Made by a program: the position numbers and the translations under genes. From Micractinium sp. NFX-FRZ (taxonomy: Eukaryota; Chlorophyta; Trebouxiophyceae; Chlorellales; Chlorellaceae), in the NCBI GenBank assembly GCA_029339195.1, contig JAPTJF010000232.1, forward strand, positions 1 to 64,000: a stretch of DNA of 64,000 nucleotides, read 5' to 3'. The stretch's first letter is position 1. The number at the start of each line of letters is the position of its first letter. Shown here in pieces: positions 1 to 11,100 of this stretch. The notes beneath the pieces were generated by a model that ran no database searches, was not told the origin of the DNA, and worked only from the letters and a program-made list of their open reading frames with translations.

Positions 1-53
<53 letters not shown>
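1..53. repeat. poly-C homopolymer tract (53 nt)
   Basis: An uninterrupted run of 53 C occupies the left edge of the window, inside an intron of the minus-strand quinone oxidoreductase gene. A similar 49-nt G run occurs at 3883-3931. Long mononucleotide runs are typical places where assemblies break or are padded, so the true length is unreliable. Confidence 0.9.
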
Positions 54-54
<1 letters not shown>

Positions 55-84
55 CGCCCCACCTGTCCCCCACTTTGACGCTCC
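55..84 (-). repeat. echo of the quinone oxidoreductase exon end and donor
   Basis: Positions 55-80 repeat 111-136 (last codons of the exon plus the GTGGGG donor) with one base deleted and little other change. The copy lies just downstream in the intron, next to the poly-C tract. Confidence 0.7.
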
Positions 85-117
85 CCAATTCTCCACCCTC
101 CCTGCCCCCTGCCCCAC

Positions 118-647
118 CTTGTCCCCCACTTTGACGGTGCGCACATCGCGCCCCACCTCCACCACCGTGCCGCTGCACTCGCTGCCCGGCACAAAGGGCA
201 GCTTTGGCTTCTCCTGGTACTTGCCCTGCAGTAAAAGAGTAGAGGCCGCTTCAAACAGCGATGCAGAGCTTCACAGGCAGTACCGCAGTGGTGCACAGCT
301 TCCCGGGCAGGACTGCAGCGTCGCCCACCAGCACCGCTGCCCTCAATCTCTTCCGCGACCACACCCCTCCCCCTGTTCCACACCAAGCCGCACTCCCGCC
401 TGCCCACCACACCCGGGCCACACAAATGCATACATGGAAGCATGCACAGGCTTGCCTGCAGCTGCAGCGCGTCTGCAAAATTGAGGGCGGCGGCCGCCAC
501 TCGTATGCGCACGGCATTGGGGTGCACCAGCGGCGGGGCGGGCAGCAGGGTGAGCTTCAGGGCGCCGTGCGGCTGCCCCAGCCCCTCTGTTGGGTCGCCC
601 AGCCGTTCACAGATGAGTGCCTTGAACTGCCGCGGCTGCTGCTGCTC
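118..647 (-). CDS. NADPH:quinone oxidoreductase-like (MDR/zinc-independent alcohol dehydrogenase family), partial
   Basis: Two exons of a medium-chain dehydrogenase/reductase are visible. Exon 647-456 reads FKALICERLGDP...VRIRVAAAALNFADALQLQ, the N-terminal GroES-like fold. Exon 225-118 continues GKYQEKPKLPFVPGSE...VEVGRDV...VKVGDK, with the PGSE(C/V)SG block of quinone oxidoreductases. No zinc-ligand Cys-His pattern is seen, as in the zeta-crystallin/QOR branch. The intron between the exons has a GC donor (CAG|GCAAGC at 455). The donor at 117 is GTGGGG. The gene leaves the window on the left, so the Rossmann domain and stop are not seen. Exon 1 with the start codon lies upstream of 647, possibly near 780-832, but no ATG exon in the right phase could be fixed. 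The family reduces quinones or enones with NADPH; the substrate here is unknown. Confidence 0.85.
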
Positions 648-1784
648 CTGCAAGTTGTGTGGGAGGCGAGGTGATGGCGTCCGCAGACAGGCGGGCGGGT
701 GGCGGCGGCGCGGGGCGACCTGCTAGGCGGTGGCGGTGCGACGGTTCCCCCGACACGAACGGTTCCCCGATGTGATGCCATGTGTTTAAGAGCCGCGGCG
801 GCAGGCCCAGACTGCCTGACCTTTTCCTCCATCGCGGCGTCTGTCTCTCGCGCCCGCTTCCTTCTGAGGTGTTCAGATCAACTCTTTAGGATACAGTGAA
901 GATTTTGGGAGCACGCCGACACTAACAGGAGGAATGAAGCCCGCCGCTGGCTGCAGGGTTTCATGTGGCGCCGGTGCTGCCGCTCGCCGCCATGTGGACT
1001 CTGCATGGGGCAGAGTGAAGCTGACTTTCCCACCCTCTCGGTCATTTGGAGCTGTGGCTTCGGGACTGCAGGCGGGTTCCAGGGCGCCTGCACATCCCAG
1101 CGGGCCCTGCACCATCCCCTCCTGCTTGGGGCGCACTGTGGAGCCAGCCAGGGGCACCCTACTGCTGGCTGGGCTTCATCTGGCACAGGTGGGTGGTGGT
1201 TTGGCCCAGGGTTCAGGGAGAGCGGAGGCTCTGTTGCTCAGCAGGCGTCCCGGTCCGCCCACCTGCCCGCCACCGGCGGCCGGTCCAAGGCCCGGCATTA
1301 CCAGCGGCAGCCGGGGGAATGGTTTCGCCCCTCCGATGCCTCCCTTTGCCTCCCCACTCTGTGGGAGAACAAACTGCTGATCCTACAACCGCCTGTGGGC
1401 TGCCGGGGTAAGCAGCCATGGGTATTCTTGGCTCAATTGTCCGGACGACGAGAGGCAGCACAGGCGGCAGGGGTGGTCTTGCTGCCGAGTCTGAACCAGA
1501 GATCGCCTATGTGCTTGTTAAGCTGCGTAACCCCAGACACCCCCCGCTGTCCAAACGGTATAGTTAGGCTTGCAGTGTCTGAATTGCAGTTGGAGATCCG
1601 GGCAGGTAGAAGACCAGCTGCCAGAAGGGTGTGTGGTGCTTGATGGGCCGCTGCTGACGGCAGCAGCTCCTTGCGCCGTCACCCTTGCTGGCCGCTCGTG
1701 TTTCCCTGCCCTCAGCCCTGACGTCGCGCTACTCGCATCGTACACAATGTTGGGCAAGAGCTCCCCCCGCCCGCTTTAGTGCCA
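648..1784. other. gene-poor stretch, upstream of the oxidoreductase
   Basis: This should include the promoter and first exon of the minus-strand oxidoreductase. Beyond that, no reading frame here resembles a known protein or has paired splice sites. Long frames exist on both strands but overlap and look compositional. Confidence 0.5.
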
Positions 1785-1870
1785 GACTGCCGGGACAAGT
1801 CTCCCGTGCAGCAGGTGAGACTGCCGGGACAAGTCTCCCGTGCAGCAGGTGAGACTGCCGGCTGGCAGCC
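1785..1870. repeat. 34-bp tandem repeat
   Basis: Two perfect 34-bp copies (1785-1818 and 1819-1852, beginning GACTGCCGGGACAAGTCTCC) are followed by a partial third. A diverged copy of the same block with its flank (CAGCAGGTGAGACTGCC, GGCTGGCAGCCAGGCT) recurs in direct orientation near 2508-2600. Confidence 0.85.
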
Positions 1871-3226
1871 AGGCTTGTACTCGCCTGCCTGCCGGCCGAG
1901 CGCGCCATGCCGCTCTGGGGCTCAGGTGGGGCTGCGTGTCGTGCAGCCACTCTTGCTTCTCGGTGTTCTGCGCAACTGCCTTGATCATGTTCAGGTGCTC
2001 CGGTGCCTTTATCAGCATGTCGGCCCTGATGCTGTGAGTGCTGGCAGTCCGGCGGGAGTCGGCCGCGGGAGCGACGGTGGGGAGGAAGCATGCGGCGCAT
2101 GCGCATGGGGGCCAGCATGAATGGCGTATTGACGAGCCCGCGTTGAACGATGTTTCTCAGGGCCATGTCAGAGGAAGCACTGGGCACGCTACTTTTTCTG
2201 CGACGCCCACTGCATGGCGCTCGAAATCATCGTGCAACATGGGGTCTTCAATATCCAATTCATGCTGGCCCGCCATGCAGGTCGCGGCGTTCACAGGACT
2301 CTAACCCCGCCCCTGCCAGCCAGCGCTCACGCGGCCGCCTCCCCCCGCATGCCGCTGACGCCGGCACTTGCAGTGGGTGTGGGCCACAAGAGGTCACCAC
2401 CATGCAGTGGGCTTCACAGAAGGAGCCAGTGCCCTGCTGCAGGCCCGCCGCCGCCCTGTCCCGCGCGGCCGTGGCCGCCTGGGCCAGACTGCTGGCACAA
2501 GGCTCCCCTACAGCAGGTGAGACTGCCAGCTGGCAGCCAGGCTGCGCTCGCCTGTCTGCTGCATGAGCCTGTCATGCTGCTCTGGCCCATCTTGAGGCCC
2601 TCCGAGATGGTCGTCCATGCAGCCCTCTGCCGTCGCATGAGCACCCCTTTGAGGCGGCCTTGAGCTGCACGGGCGCCAGGGTGGCGGGCCTTGCGGGGTG
2701 CAGTGTACGGCATGCGTGTTTGGCACATCTTGAAGGGAATGTTGTGAGCTCCCCGGCTTGCTCTGTGACAGATGGACCTGGCTCCAGTTCACTGCAGAGA
2801 CTGGCGCCTCTGCCTCTGTGGGCAGGTTTGTGTCACCATGTAGAGCTTGATCTGAAGGCTGAACGGGTTCCGGTGCTGTCGTTGGGCTGAACTCCTCGCT
2901 GCTCATGCCCAGCACTTCCCACAGCACCCGTACATGCCGTGAAATGTGCTGGGCCTGGCCCGGAGTTCCCGCCCTTCCGGCAGCGCCAGCCTCCCGTGCA
3001 AGAAACTCGATTCATGGCTCACCGCAGGCTGTGTCCCACCTCTGCTGGGTGGGAGATGAGGGTGCACAGTGCTCTGCATGAGCTGCCTGAGTCTCTTTGT
3101 ACTTCTTGTGCGCCCCTTTCTGGCTCTGCTGCTGAGGCACTGAAGCCTGGAGCGGCGTCGGGTTGGGCAAGGAGCCTCGTGCAGCCTGTGCGTGCACATG
3201 GGAGGAACCCCACACAGGACGCAAGA
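1871..3226. other. no confident gene
   Basis: Apart from the inverted and direct repeats listed, nothing here was recognised. Minus-strand frames near 1780-2187 and 2508-2927 are fairly long but have no identifiable domain, and they partly coincide with the repeats. Confidence 0.5.
2104..2276. repeat. imperfect inverted repeat (fold-back)
   Basis: The reverse complement of 2167-2104 matches 2214-2276 at roughly three bases in four. Both arms begin ATGGC and share CAATA...ATTCATGCTGGCCC. The spacer is about 46 bp. The flanking sequence (1785-2640) also carries direct repeats, so this block has been rearranged more than once. No transposase frame was recognised. Confidence 0.65.
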
Positions 3227-3494
3227 TGTGGCAGCCGGCACCGCCATGCATATCTTGTTGTACTTCATGTTGAGGTGGGTGCATCTGCTGTGACTGTGGC
3301 TAGCTTGCGGCTGGACACCACGGACGGCCACGCTCGCTGCCGGACGTCTTGGACGGCCGCCGCCATCCGAGAACGTCCAGCATCGACCGTGGCCGTCCGT
3401 GGTGTCCACCCGCAAATTAGCCACAGGCGCCGCAGATGCACCCACCTGAGCGTGAATTGCAACGAGCTATGCATGGCGGTGCCGGCTGCCACAC
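3227..3494. repeat. near-continuous palindromic inverted repeat, ~130-bp arms
   Basis: The left arm 3227-3359 and right arm 3362-3494 are reverse complements over nearly their whole length. The outer ends share TGTGGCAGCCGGCACCGCC, and the inner parts share GGACACCACGGACGGCCACG. The centre is near 3360 with almost no loop. The two strands therefore encode near-identical peptides in overlapping frames, which is an artefact of the palindrome. The structure fits a fold-back/MITE-like element or inverted duplication. Confidence 0.85.
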
Positions 3495-3882
3495 AAGAGC
3501 TGTAGGCCCTTGCTGAGGAGGAAGGCATGGGGTTGAGGAAGCCAGCAGGAAATGAAGGGCCCAGTCAGCTGAGTTTTACCTGGCAGGCACATCTGCCCAC
3601 CCTGCATTGGTTCCGTTGGTTCTGTTGGGTTCGGTTGAGTGGGTCCAGGTGCTAGTGCTTGGGCATGGCTTTCATGCTGTCACATTCTTGTCACAGGGGA
3701 GATTTACGGGCACTTCAGCCCGTCGGCCGAGCCCAGCCATGTCACCTCGCTGCCAGCTGGCAGTGGGGAGCATGCTGGTGCGGCATGCAAGCCCAACAGG
3801 CTAGGTGGCCGTGCGTCTCCAATGTAACGCCTGTGTGAGCATCCCGGCCACTGTGCCGTCTGCCAGGTTGGCAGGAACAGGT

Positions 3883-3931
<49 letters not shown>
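3883..3931. repeat. poly-G homopolymer tract (49 nt)
   Basis: There are 49 consecutive G. The poly-Gly and poly-Pro frames crossing it are meaningless. It could be a real G-tract able to form quadruplexes or a gap-fill artefact; its length is uncertain. Confidence 0.9.
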
Positions 3932-3933
<2 letters not shown>

Positions 3934-5177
3934 CGTGCAGCAGGGTGTTCCCAAGGGAGAGAGCGCTGGGGCAGAGGCTAGCATGAACGACACACTGCCT
4001 GAGCTGTGCCGTGTTGTGCTGTGCTGTGTTGTGCTGTGCTGTGCTGTGCTGCCGTCCCTTCCTGGCAGCACTCCTTGCCCCCCTGCCCACCCTACCTTGC
4101 AGGCCTCGAGGGGGACCTGTCTGGCACGCCGCACCGCCCAGTGACAAGCTGGACCTGTGCCTGCTGGACTTCTGCCTGTGCTAGCCTGGCGCCAGCCTGG
4201 CAGCAGCGCTTCCAACTGAGGCAGAACCAGCAAGGAGCTCCTGGCCCTCTGAAACCACGAGGTCTCAGCGCTGGTGGCCGCAGACTTGCAGCAGTCGATG
4301 TGCGGCGTGGCAGCGGCAAGAGGCATATGCAGATGCAGGCTGGCTGGCTGGCTGGCAGCAGCCGCTGCCAGGCCGCTGCCGGCGGCTCACGCCCTCGAAT
4401 GAGCACGACCTCTCTCCTGATAGCTAACTTAGTAGTAACACTTCTTTGTCAAGATTGTGATCGAATTTAAAGCTCCACGCACAGTATTTCCATGGCACTG
4501 CATTGCTCGCGTTTCCGGGCGAGCAACAGTATGCAGCGGGCGGGAAGCAAGGAGGGCGGCAGCGGCGGCGGCGGCGGCCGTGCACCTTGTTGGTTGCTGG
4601 TCGCGCAGGACGCGTCTTGCTGTTTCAAAGGCTCGTCTCTGCCCGTTCCGATTTCAGACACGATGATGGGAGCGTCTCTCACCTTGTTCGCTTCGAAAGG
4701 CTGCCCAAATTTCAAAGCCTGCATGCCCTGCATGCCCTGCATGAGCCACCAACAGTCTGCCAGCGGTGGGCGTGTTTCCTAACGCCTCTGCAGATCAGCT
4801 GATCGAGGCATCCGCCTTCATCAGAGGCCTCCTCCTTCGCAGAGCCTCTCCCCTTTTGAAAACTGGACTGCGGAGGGGCGGAGCGGTCAGGGTAACGCCT
4901 TGGCCCCTTGGGGACCCTCGGACAGCAGGCCTGGCGAAAGGGTAGGTGCAGGCAATCAGCAGTGGCCAGCGAGCCAAGGATCAAGGAGCGAGCGAGCACC
5001 TGAGCACCCGCCGCCGCCTGCTGCTGTGGCGGCAGCGGCTGCCGTGTCCGCCGCCCTGCCCTCACTGTGGCGCGCCCTCCCCCGCCGGCTCCTCTCACTA
5101 TCGTTCCCCATGCCACTGCCTCCTTCCTGCAGTCCGCGCCCCTGTCCCCCGCTCTCAACTACCCTGTGCCGGCCACC
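3932..5177. other. no confident gene; 5' flank of the RS/CCCH gene
   Basis: No domain or exon with paired splice sites was recognised. The right end should hold the promoter of the plus-strand gene starting near 5178. A pentanucleotide microsatellite lies inside. Confidence 0.45.
4003..4052. repeat. (TGTGC)n microsatellite
   Basis: An interrupted pentanucleotide repeat based on TGTGC/TGTTG is followed about 700 bp later by a short CATGCCCTG tandem (near 4720-4745). Confidence 0.8.
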
Positions 5178-8100
5178 ATGAGCCAGTCCGCTGGGAGAGC
5201 AGCAGCGCCGCATCTGCGGCAAGAAGCCCCCGCGCTCGTCTGCACCCACAACGTGGCTCGTGTGATGACATGCAGAGAGCAGCTGCGGGAAGCGCTGCCC
5301 CTGGAGCGCGCACTGCAGGGTACGCATCACGGAGTGGAGTGACCTGTTATCACCGACTTGCAATGCTCCTGCTCTGCTCCTGCCAGTTGCGCCGCTGGAG
5401 CGTGCGCTGCAGCGTGAGGGGTGGGGCGGCTAGGTGTGTGGCCGCCTGCGCGGAGCTCTAGTCGTGTTGTGCTAGCGAACCCCAGGCAATGCTTAAGCTG
5501 CAAGCTTGCATGGCCCCTCTGTGATTTTTTCAATTCCCTGAGCAGGTTGAGGCTCGGTGCACCTTCCCTGAGCCTGCACTCTGGTTCTATGTCCTGGCTG
5601 CCTCAATATGTATTACCAATCATGGGCCCTTTTCCCTGTTACACCGTGCAGGCAGTGGGAGCGGGCTCAGCTTGCTGGCAGGCCTGGTGGTGCGAGTGAA
5701 GCGGGTGAGGCAGGAGATGCGGGGCAGCACCCACTAAACTTGTGTGGGGCAGCACCCACTTCAAAGCCAGCTGTGGGGCAGCACCCACCAAACTTGAAAC
5801 CTCTTGCGGGGGAACACCCGCTACAAGATCAAGATGTCACATCTGGAGCTTATAGTGGCACGGTGGGGCAGCACCCACATCAAAATTCAGCAGAGTGCAG
5901 CACCTGCTTTGAACAGCAGCCTACGTGCATGTGCTCGCTAGCTGCTTTTATCCCACGGGTAGGGACGCCTTGCCGCAAGTGCGGCACTGCCGCCAGCCAG
6001 CTGCCCACACCCTGTTTCCCACTCACTAGCACCCAACTCGTCCTCCCTCCTTGCAGCGCGGCACCTACCTGCTGCGTGAGATCGGCCAGCTGGCGCCTGA
6101 CGGGCACCTGCGCTTCCGGCACGATGCCACCCTGGTCTGCCAGCCGGCCCACGTGTCTGGGGCCAGCCCCTTTACTCCAGAGGGCGCCCCGCAGGAGGGA
6201 GAGGTGCAGGAGCTGCAGCAGCATCGGCAGGCTGTGGGGGCACCGGAGTGGACTGCCAGCCAGGTGGGTGCCCTGGGAACGTTCCGCAATGGCAGTCATC
6301 ATGGCAGTCATTATGATCATGCCCACGGCAACATCATGATGAGTGGCCTGGGGCAGATGTGCACGGCATTGAGCGGCATGGTGCCCGCTCGCTTTCTGAT
6401 CCCCCTACGCTGCTGCCCTCCCGCCGTGGCCCGCCACGCCTTCTCCCCACGCCCGCAGGTGGCACGCCTGCGCTGGCAGCGGCGCCTGTTGGACGTCTGG
6501 GCGCCCCGCCTGAAGCGGTGAGGTGTCCTCGCCTCCTGCTGGCGCCTGCTGTGCCTGCTGTGCCTGCTTACTCTCCGCCAGTGCACTGCATCTGAACCCA
6601 TGCAATGGCCACACACCCTGCAACACGCATTCTTGCCCCCTTCTTTCTTGCTGGAAAGCAGGGATGCGGCTACTGGTGAGATGGTGCTCTCCCCTGCCGG
6701 CCTGGCCCAGCTTGAACAAGATCTTGGAGATGAGGGCAGGGCACGCTTCTACCTGCCCTCTGTCATGCTTGTGTCGCCAGCTCAGCCGGCACCTGGATGG
6801 CAGCTGGCAGCACAGCAGGCGCAACAGCAGGAGCAGCAGCAGCCGTCCATAGCGGGGTTGCAGCCAGCCTTGGCAGCCGGCGTCCACTGCGCTCCCGCCA
6901 GCACCCACAGCCTGCCTGCGGGTGCCAGCCTCGTGTCAGGCAGCGCCGCTGGCAGCACAGGCGATGCCTGCCCAGGATTTCTGCCCCCGGCAGACCCGCG
7001 GGAGCACATGCGCCGACACCTGCAGCTGCGGCAGGCGACAGCGCTGCAGCCTATCCCACCGCAGCGGCAGCAGCAGCAGCAGCAGCATGGATCCTGGACT
7101 CAGGTGAAGAAGCTGCCTCAGCAACCACCGTCAAAGCAGCAGCATGAGGTGCAGCCAGCTGCCCCTGTACCGGCAGCCCAGCTGTCTTCTGAGCCTGCGC
7201 ACCTACAGCTGGTACAGCAGCAGAAGCAGCAGGGGCAGCGGCAGGGTACCCCGGACGTCGACGTGTTTGCTGGCTTGCACCTCCCCCTGCCTCCCGTCTC
7301 CTCTGCCGGGCTGGGGCCACCGCCTGAGCCTGCAAATGTCGTGGCGGCTTCAGCAGCAGCAGCAGCAGCGCTGGCACAGGCGCAGGACGCCCCAGCCTCA
7401 GGTGCCAAGAGCTCTCAGCTGCAGGCTTTTGCCACAGCTTCATCCAAACTGCCGGCACCCACACCGTACCCGGCCAGCAGCAAGGGCAGGGAAGCAGGCG
7501 CGGCTGGCAGCAGAGGGCGGGCGCGCAGGCCCAGCAGGAGCCAGCATTGCAGTAGCCGCCGCCGCAGCCGCAGCCGCCGTAGCCGCCGCCCTAGCTCCAG
7601 CCCCAGCCGGCGTAGCAACAGCAGGGGCACGCGCAGGCACTCACAGCGTAGCCGGAGCAGGGGCAAGGGCAGGCTGGACGTGTTGCAGGGCAGCCGCTCC
7701 CCAAGCAGCTCTCACCGGCACACGAGCAGCCGCTGGCGCAGCCGCAGCCGCAGCCCCCGCCCCAGCAACAGGGGTGGAGGGCCCAGGGCAGCAGTGCGTG
7801 GCACCGGTGGCGCTGACCACGGACGAGATGGCGAGGAGTTTTGGGTGAGGAGGACGTGGAAGAGGGCGCAGAGAGACGCACGTGACTCGAGGCGGCATCG
7901 TGATGTCCCACTGGATTGCAGCATGCCCGCCCCACGTGCCGCGTGTGCCTGCCCCGCCTACCTGCCCACACAGTACTGCCCTGATGCAGCGTGCCAACGT
8001 GCACACTCACCCACCAGCCCTCACCTGTCCTCACACCACCGTGCAGGACCCTGAATGGGTGCTGGAGTGGCGCTGCGTGGAGGTGCTGCGCCGAACAGGC

Positions 8101-11100
8101 AGCCGCTCTAGCACCAAACTGCTGGCTTCCTTGGGCTGTGAAGCACTGCCGCCCTGGCTGCCGGGGGCGCAGGGCCCGTTGGGGGTGAGGCTGCATGTGC
8201 GAGTGCATGGGATGCCCGGCTGCAGGCAGGCGTGCCCGCCTGGCAGCGCCTCGCTGCCTGGCTTGCAGCAGCGCAACAGCGCCAGAAGCCAGCTCCTTCA
8301 TCTCACCAGCTCCCACCCGCCTGCAGGTCAAGGAGGCCGCATTCGAGCGGCTCCTGCGCCGCCGGCGGCACCTCGTGAGGGTGTCAGACACAGGCTTGGT
8401 GGACCTAGTGCCAGGTGCGGCCAGACCTAGGCTGCCAGCAGCATCAGCCTGGATTATCCTAAGCAGGCCAAGCACTGCCATATCAGCCAGCCATGTCTGC
8501 AGGAGCAGGCATTGGCAGCAAGCCACTGCAGCCACGTCAGCAGCAGCAGGACACTTGTGCGACTTGCAGGGGTGCAGTGACACCGGAAGTACCACCAACG
8601 GCAAGCTTGCTGAACCCCAAGCTCCCCTGCTGCGCCTGCTCGCACCCCTGCCTGTTGTACTGCAGGTGCTGTCGGCTTCCTGCAGTACAAGCGCCAGCTG
8701 CTGGAGTGCCTGGCCAGCAAGCCCCGCACGGCGGGGGCCATGCGCGAGGCCATCAGGTGCTCGCTCAGCTTCCTGCAACAACCCCATGCCAACCGGGCAG
8801 TTGAAGCTGCCGCAGGTTGACCAGCCTGGCAGGTCGGGGGAGAAACTGCAGCACCGTCCTCGAAACGAGACGTCTGCAGCTGCCACAGGCCCTCAAGCTT
8901 CTCTTGGGTCCGGTGCCCGCCGCATATCCCCTGGGAGCGGCATAGTCATCTTCCCCACACTCTGTTATGTGTTAGTGATGCTTACCTAAAAGTTAAGTTT
9001 CTGCTCCTTACTCCCCGTCCTTCCTGCAGCAAGCTGGAGGATGAAGTGCAGGTGTCCTTGCAGGGGGACCGCATGGAGGCAGGATTGGAGCGCCTGGTGA
9101 GGGGCTGGGCTGGAGTTGGTGGGTCATGTCCGCTGTTCCTTGTTTCCTGTGGATGACGTTGGACCGCCCGCAACTATCAGCTCCGTGCTTGATCAAGTGC
9201 TTTGATTTTGGGCACCGCCTGCCATCTCTCAAACAATCAACCCAGCCGTAAACACGCACGACTATCCTCTCACCCACCCTGCCCTGCATGTACCGTTTGA
9301 AGTAGCGCTTGCACAGCCCGCCCTGCCCTGCCCTGCCCTGCCCATTCTTCCCTGCCTGCCTGCCCTGCAGGCGCGTGAAGACCTGGAGGGATTCCTGTGC
9401 TGCTACCTGGACGAGTGTGTGTATGTGGACACGAAAACCCAGCATGCCGAGCTTCGCCCCATTGGCACGTGAGTGAGTTGTGACTTTTATTCACCTTGAT
9501 GGCGCATGGACAGCAGAGTGTTCGGATGCTGCATGGGACCGTGATTGGAAACAGGGATGGGGGTGCACAGGCACGGTGTGCTGTGCAGCTGGGGCGTGTA
9601 GACGATGCACGGAGTAGGGTGCAGTCCTGGTCGCCATGTGGTCGCCGCGGCTGCACCGTTCGCTCCTGCCCTGCCAGCCTCGCATGTCTCTCGCCATACC
9701 CTCACCTGTGTGTCCATCCTGAACCCGCTGCACGACTGCAGGCACGGGCATGCATGGAACCGCAAGTTCTGTCCCACGTACCACTGCAGTTACGAACACC
9801 TGACTCGCCACGGCTGCCGCTTTGGCAGGGACTGCATATTTGTAAGTGCAGTTCCGGGGTAGATCACAAGCCTGTGTGCCTGAGCGCAGTGCGGCTTCTG
9901 CGGCTGCAGCAGCAGGGGTGCTGATGCGGGTATACCTGGCTGCATGCGGTACAATGTGCATTTTTGAAAGAGCATTCAACTTCAGGACGAAACATATCCT
10001 GGCCCAACTTGTGGGGCTGGCCCCAGGCCCCTCATTTCCAAGCGCACACCCGCCCTCATGCACCGCCGTCGTCCCTTCCCCCTCCTCGCCTTCCCGCCCA
10101 CAGGCGCACGCTCCGCCGAGAGGAGGGCAGGGGTCTCCTGCAAAGCTGGTGCTGGACTGGTACCAGCGCGGTGGGCACATTGAAAACCTAGAGAAGCTGC
10201 TGGGGCGGAGCCGTGTCGCTACCCTGCTGGCCAAGCACTGCAGGGGAGCTGAGCAGGCACGCAGCAACAGGCGCACACGCAGCCGCAGCCGCAGCAGCCG
10301 CAGCCGCAGCCGCAGCCAGGGGCGGCAGCGCAACTCGAGCAGCAGGCGGAGCCGGGGCAGCGAGCAAGATCAGCACAGTGCAGGCACTGCTGCCTTACAA
10401 AATGCAGCATCTGCCACAGGCAGGCAGCCAGGGGCGGCAGCCGAGGTCCTGGGCGCGGCAGCCCCAGCGCACGCTGCAGCACCCGCAGCGCCCCCACCGC
10501 CAGCAGCAGACCTGCCCTCCGAGCATGCCTGCCTCTGGGTGAGTCCTTCTCTGCTGCTCCCTTGCCGTGAGATGCTTGGGCGTGCTCCCGCCTCCTCTCA
10601 CATCTGGGCACCCCTGCCTGACTGCAGCTGTCGGCGCCCATCATCCCTCTTGCTGCCCTTCCCTGCAGCCCGTGCCCCACATCACCCCCCGCCCACCTGA
10701 ACCCGCTCTTGTGGCCACCACTATAACCCACCCCCCTTAGCTCCCAGGATCCCACCTGGCGGCTGCACTGCCCTCATCGACGCAATCACCCTTCCCATGC
10801 GCTCTACTCTGACATCCCACCCCCCATCCCACCTTCCAATGTGCATCCCCTCCCCCTGTGTCCCCCCAGCAGGACCCCACCTGGAAGCTGGAGCTGCGCT
10901 GCGCGAGGCAGCTGTTGGTGCTTCCACCAGGGTGGCGTGTTCCAGTTGGCGCCCTGCTCAGCCAGGCAGCTCCAACCCATGATCCCTTACCTCCCTACCT
11001 CTCACGGCAAGGGGAGCCGGCGCCGGATGCGTTCCTGCGATTCCTGCGTTCCCGACCCCACCTGTTTAGGGTGTGGGAGGAAGCAGAGACCCCAGTCGGC

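Noticed and set aside
3231..3505. Overlapping plus and minus frames encoding near-identical peptides
   Set aside because: Fully explained by the palindrome; the two strands carry the same sequence.
3742..4326. Frames with long Pro or Gly runs
   Set aside because: Created by the poly-G tract; no splice partners or domains.
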